A stretch of DNA of 64,000 bases. It comes from Bacteroidaceae bacterium (GTDB lineage Bacteria; Bacteroidota; Bacteroidia; Bacteroidales; Bacteroidaceae). Positions 53,280 to 61,035 of the stretch are shown here, in pieces. Location of the stretch: assembly GCA_017524545.1 (NCBI GenBank), contig JAFXVN010000035.1, positions 1 through 64,000 of the forward strand, written 5' to 3'. Below the pieces are notes generated by a model, which was given only the letters and a program-made list of their open reading frames with translations, searched no databases and was not told the DNA's origin. Numbering within the stretch: the stretch's first letter is position 1; every line of letters starts with the position of its first letter. The translations under genes were made by a program, and so were the position numbers.

Positions 53280-53318
53280 AAAGGTGAAAAAGAGATAAGG
53301 TGAAGAATTGAAAGTTAA
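53268..53318. repeat. AAAAGGTGA repeat array between GT2 and rnhB
   Basis: Four or five units, period about 9, then AATTGAAAGTTAAATG leading into the rnhB ATG. Supplies the GT2 stop and lies where the rnhB ribosome site would be. Confidence 0.8.
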
Positions 53319-53987
53319 ATGCTGTTGCCATACTACCATAAGGACGTGGTTGAAGCAGGATGCGATGAGGCCGGGCGCGGATGCTTGGCAGGGCCGGTCT
53401 TTGCCGCTGCCGTCATCCTGCCCCAACTTTCAACTTTCAACTCTCAACTTTCAACTCTCAACGATTCCAAGCAGCTCAGTGAGAAGAAGCGCTATGCCCT
53501 GCGCGAGGTCATCGAGCGCGAGGCGTTAGCATGGGCTGTGGGCATCGTCACGAACGAGGAGATAGACCGCATCAACATCCTGCGTGCCAGCATCCTCGCC
53601 ATGCACCGCGCCCTCGACGGACTCAAGGTGCGTCCCGAGGAAGTCATCATCGACGGCAACCGCTTCATGCCATACGCTCCCCCTCTCTCTGGAGGAGATC
53701 GGGGTGAGGCTCTGCCCTACACCACCATCGTCAAAGGCGACGGCAAGTACATGAGCATCGCTGCCGCCAGCATTCTTGCCAAAACCTATCGAGACGACTA
53801 CATGCAGAAGCTCCATCAGGAATACCCCGCCTACCACTGGGACAAGAACAAAGGCTACCCGGCACCAGCCCATCGCCAGGCTATCCGCGAGCACGGCACC
53901 ACGCCCTACCATCGCATGACCTTCAATCTGCTCGGCTCCCCACAACTGGAGTTTGATTTCGAGAACCAAGATGAAATAACGATATAA
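53319..53987 (+). CDS. rnhB: ribonuclease HII with two repeat-encoded insertions
   Basis: 222 residues; removes ribonucleotides from DNA. Catalytic Asp16-Glu17 in [14 protein letters not shown], third Asp in VIIDGNRF, fourth in AKTYRDD, plus [11 protein letters not shown] and [19 protein letters not shown] all intact. Two segments look inserted: [13 protein letters not shown] between AAAVIL and NDSKQL (repeat 53423-53463), and [15 protein letters not shown] between GNRFMP and YTTIVKGDG (GC-rich element 53680-53712). Both fall in loops and keep the frame, so the enzyme may still work. Confidence 0.93.
   Translation: MLLPYYHKDVVEAGCDEAGRGCLAGPVFAAAVILPQLSTFNSQLSTLNDSKQLSEKKRYALREVIEREALAWAVGIVTNEEIDRINILRASILAMHRALDGLKVRPEEVIIDGNRFMPYAPPLSGGDRGEALPYTTIVKGDGKYMSIAAASILAKTYRDDYMQKLHQEYPAYHWDKNKGYPAPAHRQAIREHGTTPYHRMTFNLLGSPQLEFDFENQDEITI
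53423..53463. repeat. AT-rich repeat in frame in rnhB
   Basis: Five units of (T/C)TTTCAAC / CTCTCAAC, period 7-8, encoding [13 protein letters not shown]. Reverse complement of the family inside the MFS gene. Confidence 0.85.
53680..53712. repeat. GC-rich palindrome in frame in rnhB
   Basis: CCCCTCTCTCTGGAGGAGAT then CGGGGTGAGGCT; aligns with CCCTCTCC...GATGGGGTGAGGCT inside feoB. Confidence 0.85.
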
Positions 53988-54004
53988 CGAAAATCTTAAT
54001 AACT

Positions 54005-56131
54005 ATGAAAAGGAAACTACTACTTTCCCTCTTTGTGCTGCTGACCATCGCGGCAGTGGCACAGGCGCAGGAACTTGTCGTGTGCACCTACAACCTGCGC
54101 TACAAGAACACCAGCGATACCGATGCCGGCAACGGCTGGAACACCCGTCGCACCTACCTCATCAACTTTGTCAACTTCCAGCAGCCAGACCTGCTTGGTG
54201 TGCAGGAGGCTCTGCCGGCACAGATGACCGACATGAAGAACGGACTAACCGACTATGGCTGCATAGGCGTGGGACGCAACGACGGTGCCAATAGCGGCGA
54301 GTACTCTGCCATCTTCTATCGTAAGGAGCGCATGGTGCTCCTCGACAGTGGCAACTTCTGGCTGAGCGACACACCCGACAAGCCCTCGAAAGGCTTTCCC
54401 AGCAAGGGCGGCAGTACCCAATACTACCGCATCTGCTCATGGGGCAAGTTCTTCGACAAGCTGTCTGGCTCGGTTGTCTATCACTTCAACACCCACATGG
54501 ATCTGGACGAGACGAACCGCCAGCAGTCGTACTATCTGATAAAGCAGAAGATTGAGGAGATTGCGAGCAAGACGGCTCCTGTCATGGTGACAGGCGACTA
54601 CAATGCCGTGCAGACGAGCGATTCGTACAAGCTGTTCTACAACTCGGGCTTCCTCTATGACTGCTACAACCGCACTAAACAGAAGTTTATAACGAACGGC
54701 ACATGCCCGGGCTTCAATGCAAACAACTACAGTTATGTTTCGGGAGGTGAGTTGCGGCGCATCGACCATATCTTCGTCACGAGAGCTTTCAACGTTAACC
54801 ATTACGCTGCGCTCAACCCCTGCTATTACTCCACCTCCGGCACGGCAACCTACTACGAAAGGGCGTATTCCGACCATAGCCCCGTGTTGGCAAAGCTTGT
54901 CATCAGAACCCCGGAGGCACCGGACATCTCAACGACTATTCCGCCCATTGTGGGTGGCAAGTACCAGATTTCCTCTGTCGATGAGCTGAAGGGCTTTGCC
55001 GCCATCGTCAACGGCATGTCGTTATATCAGGATGCCGCTGCAAAGGCAGTCCTGCTTAACGACATCGACATGGGGGAAGTGACCAGCTGGATGCCCATAG
55101 GCACAAATGCCAGCCCATACAGTGGCACGTTCGACGGACAGGGATACAAGATTACGAACTTTGGTACCCACAACGCGGAGGCGAACTCCTACACACTGCA
55201 ATTCTCTGGCGACAAGCAGGGTCTCTTCGGCTATGCGAGGAATGCCACCATCAAGAACTTCAGCATCTCTGGAGCTTTTACATATTCTGGCGGCACGGGC
55301 TATGGTGCCATTGGCTGGGCATCGGGCTGCACCCTCTCCGACATCCACTCCTCGCTCGACATCGCTTCCGCTGCAACATCCCACCACGTCGCTGGTGTCT
55401 GCGGCAGCCTGCGCGAAAGCACCACGGCCACCCGCTGCTCGTTCAGCGGCACGATAACGGACAGCCATGACAGCCACGACTGCATAGGAGGCATCGGCGG
55501 CTACTCCAACAATGGTGTCAAATATGTGGATTGCGCCAACTACGGCACAATTACGTTCAACAACGCCGGTGCATTCGCGAGTGGCATCTGCGGCTATGTG
55601 AACAACGATTCCTTCACAGGTCTCACCAACTGCCTCAATGTAGGAACAATCAAGACAGCAGATGGTACGGCACCCACCTACGGCGGCGCACTCGTCGGAT
55701 GGCTTCGCTCTCACGCCAACTCCAAGTTCGAGAATAGCTACTGGCTCGATAGCAGTGCCGCCTGTGCATACGGTGAGGCTGAGGAAGAGGCAACGGCCGT
55801 CAATGCCGCGCAGCTTGCAAGCGGCGAGGTTTGCTACAAGTTGAACGGCGACCAGACGAAAATCAACTGGTACCAGACGCTGCCAAGTACAGACGCGACA
55901 GTTGAGGCCGACCCATATCCCGTGCTCTTCGACACCAGCCTGCGTGTTTGGAGCTACGACGGTACATACATCAACGACGACCCAACAGGAATAGCCTCTC
56001 CTGAAGGGAAGAACTTTAATTCACCCTTCCCGCAGGAGGGCAGGGGAGCGGTATTCAACCTTGCTGGCCAACGCCTGACGAGGATGCAAAAGGGCATCAA
56101 CATCATCAACGGAAAGAAGTACATAAAATAA
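54005..56131 (+). CDS. secreted endonuclease/exonuclease/phosphatase enzyme with GLUG-like repeats
   Basis: 708 residues, signal peptide MKRKLLLSLFVLLTIAAVAQ. EEP catalytic domain about 23-300 with all motifs: TYNLRY, LLGVQEA (Glu about 66), FNTHMDLDE, VTGDYNAV, RRIDHIFV and YSDHSPVLAK; likely a nuclease, phosphatase or sphingomyelinase-type enzyme. From about 315 a GLUG-like beta-helix region (GTFDGQGYKITNF, GLFGYARNATIKNFSI), closing with QLASGEVCYKLNGDQTKINW. Sorting tail FNLAGQRLTRMQKGINIING-KKYIK. A GC-rich repeat (55997-56050) encodes SPEGKNFNSPFPQEGRGA just before the tail. Confidence 0.9.
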   Translation: MKRKLLLSLFVLLTIAAVAQAQELVVCTYNLRYKNTSDTDAGNGWNTRRTYLINFVNFQQPDLLGVQEALPAQMTDMKNGLTDYGCIGVGRNDGANSGEYSAIFYRKERMVLLDSGNFWLSDTPDKPSKGFPSKGGSTQYYRICSWGKFFDKLSGSVVYHFNTHMDLDETNRQQSYYLIKQKIEEIASKTAPVMVTGDYNAVQTSDSYKLFYNSGFLYDCYNRTKQKFITNGTCPGFNANNYSYVSGGELRRIDHIFVTRAFNVNHYAALNPCYYSTSGTATYYERAYSDHSPVLAKLVIRTPEAPDISTTIPPIVGGKYQISSVDELKGFAAIVNGMSLYQDAAAKAVLLNDIDMGEVTSWMPIGTNASPYSGTFDGQGYKITNFGTHNAEANSYTLQFSGDKQGLFGYARNATIKNFSISGAFTYSGGTGYGAIGWASGCTLSDIHSSLDIASAATSHHVAGVCGSLRESTTATRCSFSGTITDSHDSHDCIGGIGGYSNNGVKYVDCANYGTITFNNAGAFASGICGYVNNDSFTGLTNCLNVGTIKTADGTAPTYGGALVGWLRSHANSKFENSYWLDSSAACAYGEAEEEATAVNAAQLASGEVCYKLNGDQTKINWYQTLPSTDATVEADPYPVLFDTSLRVWSYDGTYINDDPTGIASPEGKNFNSPFPQEGRGAVFNLAGQRLTRMQKGINIINGKKYIK
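55997..56050. repeat. GC-rich imperfect palindrome before sorting tail
   Basis: CTCCTGaaGGGAAG pairs with CTTCCCgCAGGAG across a short loop; ends GGGCAGGGGAG. In frame in the preceding secreted enzyme. Confidence 0.75.
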
Positions 56132-56139
56132 ACACAGCC

Positions 56140-56931
56140 ATGAAGAAGACAATATCATTCATCATCATATCATTTTTCACTCTTTTCACTGCCTCCGCGC
56201 AGAATCTCTACATTGGCAGCTTCTACGTCACCACTACCGAAGAGGAGACGCTCTACGGCGACGGCGGCGACAAGTGGGCAACCCGTTTGCCGATTATCTG
56301 CGACATGTTCAACTTCGAGCAGCCTGATGTTCTGGGGCTGCAGTCGCTGACGAACTCGCAGCTCAGTGCTGTCTCCAAACGCTTGACGAACCACGATGCC
56401 GCAGGGAATATCCTTTACAACAAGAACACGATTGAACTCGACACGTGCGGAGTCGTCGAGGATATGCCGGAAGGCAGCACCTGCTCGTGGGCAAAGCTAC
56501 GGAAGGACGAGACTACCTTCTACGTCTTCAACGTGTGCTTCTCCACCGAGACGAGTGTCGCCACCACCTCGGCAACCCGTGTCAATTCGGCTGTCACCGC
56601 CATCAACACGGAAAAGCTGCCGTGCTTCGTCGTCGGCGACCTGGGGGTCAATGAAACAAAGACGGCCTACACCAGGCTGTCATCCCGCTATAACGACTGC
56701 TACACGAAGGCAGCCGTTGTCAGCGCGGAATACGGCACGAAGAACGACTTCGACCTTGCCGCCAACCACGGCACCGACCGATACGATTTCATCTTTGCCC
56801 CCAAGACGGCTACCGTCAAGGCATACGGACAGTTACAGTACGGCTACTTCACGAAGGAAAGCGACGGGAGCTACAAACGCCGTCTGCCCTCTACTCACTT
56901 CCCTGTCATGGCAAAAGTGACACTGCCGTAA
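56140..56931 (+). CDS. catalytically degenerate EEP-fold secreted protein
   Basis: 263 residues with signal peptide (MKKTISFIIISFFTLFTASA). Same fold and order of strands as the EEP domain of the gene 8 bp upstream, but every catalytic motif is changed: VQEA becomes LQSL, NTHMD becomes NVCFS, GDYN becomes GDLG, RRIDHIFV becomes DRYDFIFA, and SDHSPV becomes STHFPV. Probably a non-enzymatic partner or binding protein derived by duplication. No sorting tail, so it may stay in the periplasm. Confidence 0.82.
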   Translation: MKKTISFIIISFFTLFTASAQNLYIGSFYVTTTEEETLYGDGGDKWATRLPIICDMFNFEQPDVLGLQSLTNSQLSAVSKRLTNHDAAGNILYNKNTIELDTCGVVEDMPEGSTCSWAKLRKDETTFYVFNVCFSTETSVATTSATRVNSAVTAINTEKLPCFVVGDLGVNETKTAYTRLSSRYNDCYTKAAVVSAEYGTKNDFDLAANHGTDRYDFIFAPKTATVKAYGQLQYGYFTKESDGSYKRRLPSTHFPVMAKVTLP

Positions 56932-57145
56932 GTGCGGAATTAACGCTTATTGTGCCGTGTATGCCACGTTTAACAATCTTTAACTGGCTAAGGCGAGGTT
57001 GGTTGAACATTTTTATATATTTTTACATGCCAATTTATATATTTTTACATGCCAAAATGCGCATGTGCGTATGCTGTGCAATAACCTTCGGTGGAAACAA
57101 CAAGCAACAAATACAAACAAATCTTTAACCTAAAACAAAACTAAC
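56932..57145. other. intergenic region before GLUG-repeat gene
   Basis: About 210 bases, AT-rich, containing the 22-bp direct repeat described separately. No clear TAnnTTTG box. I see no ORF. Confidence 0.5.
57012..57055. repeat. perfect 22-bp direct repeat, two copies
   Basis: 57012-57033 and 57034-57055 are identical (begin TTTATATATT, end ACATGCCAA) and abut without spacer, about 90 bp before the ATG at 57146. Could be a regulator site or a recent duplication. Confidence 0.9.
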
Positions 57146-60100
57146 ATGAAACACAAATTACTAACTCTTCTCCTGACTGCCCTAATGAGCCTGACAGGAA
57201 TGAATGCGTGGGCACAAACCACGTACGAGATTGGCAATGCCGACGACCTCGTAGCTTTTGCCGAGGCCGTGAACGGCGGCGAAACAGATGCCAACGCCGT
57301 ATTGACTAACGACATTGACATGACTGGTGTTGCATGGAATACCCCCATCGGCGACTGGAACACAGGTGCAGTCACTTCTGCCTACAAGGGTCACTTCGAC
57401 GGTCAAGGTCATACCATTTCTGGCTTGACCTATACCACGAAAATGAATTACCATGGCCTTTTTGGTGTTGTATCAACAGGATGTCTCATTGAGAACTTCA
57501 CCATCTATGGCACGATTACAAGTAGTGTCGCCACCAGCGGTGTCGTTGGTTATGCTCGTGATGCCACTCCCACAATCCGCAACGTCCACAGTTACCAGAA
57601 CATTAACAACACACGTGCCGGCTCCCGTTTGGGTGGCATCTTGGGTAGCTCTGTTAATGGAACAATCGTTGTTGAGAACTGTACTTATTCTGGCACTTTG
57701 GATGGTAACGACGCAGGCGGCAATGGCAACTATGGTGGCATCGTCGGTTATGTCAACAATAACTCTGCTGCTCACCTCAGAGTCACCAACTGCCTGTTCG
57801 ACGGTGAGCTTAAAAACACGGCTGGCACTCCTGGCAACTGTACCTTCGGCGGCATGGTAGGTTATGTTGGAGCTAGTCCAGATGTAACTATCAAGAACTG
57901 CCTGTCTCTTGGTTATTTGCAATCAAAGGTAACAGGTCTGTTCTATGGTGCTGTTAAGAATGCGGCTTGTTCCATCATCAACAGCTATTATCAGAAACAG
58001 GATGATGCCTACACTATCAATGGCTCTTCAAGTACTGTAACTCCAACGACACAGCAGGTTACGGAAGTTGATGATGCACAGCTTTCGAGCGGTGAGGTTT
58101 GCTACCTCCTGAACGAAAGCGTTAGCGGCGGTACAAATTGGTATCAGACGCTCATCGACGATGAATATCCCACACCGAACGGGAGTGACAAGGTATATGC
58201 CAATGGCAGCTACAAATGCGATGGTGTTACTCCTAAGGAAAATACTGATGTAACATATAGCAACTCTGAGGAATCTAATATAGATCCACATACTCCTGCT
58301 AATGGCGTTTGCTCTGTTTGTGGTATCATCACGGATGAGAACTACATGACACCAAATGACGAGGATTATTACGAGATTGGCACTCCCGACCAGCTCAAAT
58401 GGTTCGCTGCATACGTTAATCAAGTTGACCACGCTGCCAATGCCGTGCTGACTGCTGACCTTGACATGACAGGCGTAGAAGTTGCTATTATCGGCAACAG
58501 CCCAGCCAATGCCTTCAAGGGTACCTTCGACGGTCAAGGCCACGAGATTAACAATTATTCGTTGACATACAATGGCACATTAACCAAGAGCTACGGCTAC
58601 GGTATGTTTGGCAACACAAATGGTGCAACCATCAAGAACTTCACCATCGACGGCAGTATGACGTTCAACGGCACATCCCCCGGCGACCTTGGTTGCGCCT
58701 TGGTCGGCTGGCCCGATGGAGGCACACTTATCCAGAACATCAAGAGCAGCATCAACATCGATTCACATGTCTATTCTCATATCGGCGGCATCGTCGGCTC
58801 TCTGCGTACTGCCACCATCGACCGATGCGAATATGCAGGACACCTCAATGGCTATGCTTCTGGCAATGGTGTGGCTGGTATAGCAGGTTATACCAACTAT
58901 GGAACTATCACCAACTGTATTTTCTCTGGCAGTGTTGAAGGTACAGGTACAGGATACTATACTGGCATCCTGGGTTATGTGAACAATACCAATGCAACCA
59001 TGAAGAACTGTCTTTCATACGGTACAGCTACTAATGATAATTCGTCTTACGTTGGAGCTCTGGTTGCTCGCTTGAATAACATCGGCACCTACAGCAACAA
59101 CTACTATGTTGGCACAAAGGGCATTGGTGGTGGCAACAGCGCAACTAACGAAACATTCGTTTCCAACACCATAAAGATTACAACTGAGCAACTTGCAAAC
59201 GGCGAGGCCTGCTATCTGCTGAATGGCGACCAGAGCGAAATCGTCTTCTTCCAGACGCTTCCTGATGATGAAGTTCCTACGCTCGACGCCACCCATGGAA
59301 CAGTATATCAAAATGGTTATGTCTGCCCCAATGGTCATCCTCAGGACGGCGTCACATATAACAACACAAGCGGCTCATCCTCCATTCGCCCACACAATTA
59401 TGTCGATGGCTTCTGCGCTTATTGCGAGACCCTCGATGAAGATTATATTATTCCAAACAGCGATGACTTCCTCGAAATTGGCACTCCTGCCCAATTCAAG
59501 TGGTTTGCTGTTTACGCTAATCAGGTTGAACCCGCATCCAATGCCTTGCTGACAGCCGACATCGACCTGACAGGCTTTGACCGGGCTCCTATCGGCAATG
59601 CAAGCGTGGCATATACCGGCACATTCGATGGTCAGGGACACCATATTATTAACTTCACGGGAACGACAGACGCAACGGTTGGCAAGTATGGTCTTTTCGG
59701 TAACATCGCAGGTGCTACCATCAAGAACTTCAGTATCGCAGGCACACTGACTGTGCCCGATGGTGCAGCAAACGGTTCTGGCGTTGTAGGCTGGGCTACA
59801 AGCAGTACCATTTCCAACATCTACTCTACTTTGGTTATTGAGGTTGGAGGAAACAACGCAAAGCATGTAGGTGGCGTGGTAGGGTCTGCACAGAGTGGTG
59901 CCAACACTATCACGAATTGCACATTTGCTGGTTCTCTGACTGTAGGTGCTGGTAGTCACGACTGTTTCGCTGGTATCGCTGGTTACATTTCGAGCGATGT
60001 CGTTACAAATTGTGCCAACTATGGTACCATTGATTACTATACAGAAGGTGGCTATGTAGGCGGTATCGTGGGTTACATCAACAATGCTAGTCCCACAATT

Positions 60101-60934
60101 GCTAACTGTTTGGGTGTAGGTGCAGTTACGTATAAAGGCGAAGGCACAGCATCTTATGGTGGTGCCATCATTGGCAGACACAGAAAGGATGCAGCAAAGG
60201 TCCAGAACAACTACTGGCTTGAAGGTAGTGCAAAAGCTGCAAGCAGCGATAAGGTTTTGACAGCTCCTGCTGCGACAAGTGTTACAGCCGAACAGCTCGC
60301 AAGCGGCGAGGTAACAGCCAAGCTTGGCATAGCCTTCCGTCAGAACATCGGTACTGACACCTATCCCGTGCTCGACCCCACTCACAATGTTGTTGCTGAG
60401 ATTACCGCTGCTGGCTACGCTACCCTGTATGTTCCCGACACTGACGTTACCATCCCCACAGGCGTTGAGGCATACACAGGTGTTATAAAGAATGAAGGCT
60501 GGCTGCACCTGAACGACGTTAGTGATGCAATTGCTGCTGACGAGGCCGTCGTCTTAGCTGGTGAAGCAGGCATTTATAGCTTCGTTCCCACAACAGGCGC
60601 AACAAAGGCTGCAGAAAACGACCTGAAGGGTGCAGCAGAGGACATTGCTATCACCGAAGTTTCAAACAAATACATCCTCGCTAAGCCTGGTGAAAACCCT
60701 GTTGGCTTCTATAAGACTACCAGCGGCTTCATTAAGGCAGGCAAGGCTTATCTGGAAGCTGCCAGCGAGGTGAAGGGCTTCATCTTTAAGTTCGATGACG
60801 ATGCAACTGGCATTGCCGAAATTGAAAATGGAAAGTTGAATGCTGAAAGTTCCATCTACAATGTAGCAGGTCAGAAGTTGGCTAAGATGCAAAAGGGCAT
60901 CAACATCGTTGGTGGCAAGAAGGTATTGAAGTAA
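57146..60934 (+). CDS. large secreted GLUG-repeat protein
   Basis: 1262 residues, signal peptide MKHKLLTLLLTALMSLTGMN. Three tandem modules of about 380 residues, each opening with (Y/F)xEIGxxxxLxxFAxxVN and LTxDxDxTG, then GTFDGQGHxI and GLFGxxxxATIKNFxI beta-helix turns, and closing with QLxxGExCYLLN. Modules begin near residues 27, 412 and 770. Tail: IYNVAGQKLAKMQKGINIVG-GKKVLK. Likely a surface adhesin or stalk secreted by type IX machinery. Base composition is more AT-rich than that of the neighbouring enzymes. Confidence 0.85.
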   Translation: MKHKLLTLLLTALMSLTGMNAWAQTTYEIGNADDLVAFAEAVNGGETDANAVLTNDIDMTGVAWNTPIGDWNTGAVTSAYKGHFDGQGHTISGLTYTTKMNYHGLFGVVSTGCLIENFTIYGTITSSVATSGVVGYARDATPTIRNVHSYQNINNTRAGSRLGGILGSSVNGTIVVENCTYSGTLDGNDAGGNGNYGGIVGYVNNNSAAHLRVTNCLFDGELKNTAGTPGNCTFGGMVGYVGASPDVTIKNCLSLGYLQSKVTGLFYGAVKNAACSIINSYYQKQDDAYTINGSSSTVTPTTQQVTEVDDAQLSSGEVCYLLNESVSGGTNWYQTLIDDEYPTPNGSDKVYANGSYKCDGVTPKENTDVTYSNSEESNIDPHTPANGVCSVCGIITDENYMTPNDEDYYEIGTPDQLKWFAAYVNQVDHAANAVLTADLDMTGVEVAIIGNSPANAFKGTFDGQGHEINNYSLTYNGTLTKSYGYGMFGNTNGATIKNFTIDGSMTFNGTSPGDLGCALVGWPDGGTLIQNIKSSINIDSHVYSHIGGIVGSLRTATIDRCEYAGHLNGYASGNGVAGIAGYTNYGTITNCIFSGSVEGTGTGYYTGILGYVNNTNATMKNCLSYGTATNDNSSYVGALVARLNNIGTYSNNYYVGTKGIGGGNSATNETFVSNTIKITTEQLANGEACYLLNGDQSEIVFFQTLPDDEVPTLDATHGTVYQNGYVCPNGHPQDGVTYNNTSGSSSIRPHNYVDGFCAYCETLDEDYIIPNSDDFLEIGTPAQFKWFAVYANQVEPASNALLTADIDLTGFDRAPIGNASVAYTGTFDGQGHHIINFTGTTDATVGKYGLFGNIAGATIKNFSIAGTLTVPDGAANGSGVVGWATSSTISNIYSTLVIEVGGNNAKHVGGVVGSAQSGANTITNCTFAGSLTVGAGSHDCFAGIAGYISSDVVTNCANYGTIDYYTEGGYVGGIVGYINNASPTIANCLGVGAVTYKGEGTASYGGAIIGRHRKDAAKVQNNYWLEGSAKAASSDKVLTAPAATSVTAEQLASGEVTAKLGIAFRQNIGTDTYPVLDPTHNVVAEITAAGYATLYVPDTDVTIPTGVEAYTGVIKNEGWLHLNDVSDAIAADEAVVLAGEAGIYSFVPTTGATKAAENDLKGAAEDIAITEVSNKYILAKPGENPVGFYKTTSGFIKAGKAYLEAASEVKGFIFKFDDDATGIAEIENGKLNAESSIYNVAGQKLAKMQKGINIVGGKKVLK

Positions 60935-60942
60935 GATAACAG

Positions 60943-60995
60943 GAGAGGGCTGTGTGTACAACATCGATATGTGTCACCAGCCCTCTCTTATTGTT
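60943..60995 (+). terminator. terminator after GLUG-repeat gene
   Basis: GAGAGGGCTG (60943-60952) / CAGCCCTCTC (60978-60987) with a 25-base loop, followed by TTATTGTTT. Confidence 0.8.
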
Positions 60996-61035
60996 TCTGA
61001 ATTACCCCTATTTCGATTTCTAATTCTACTTTACT

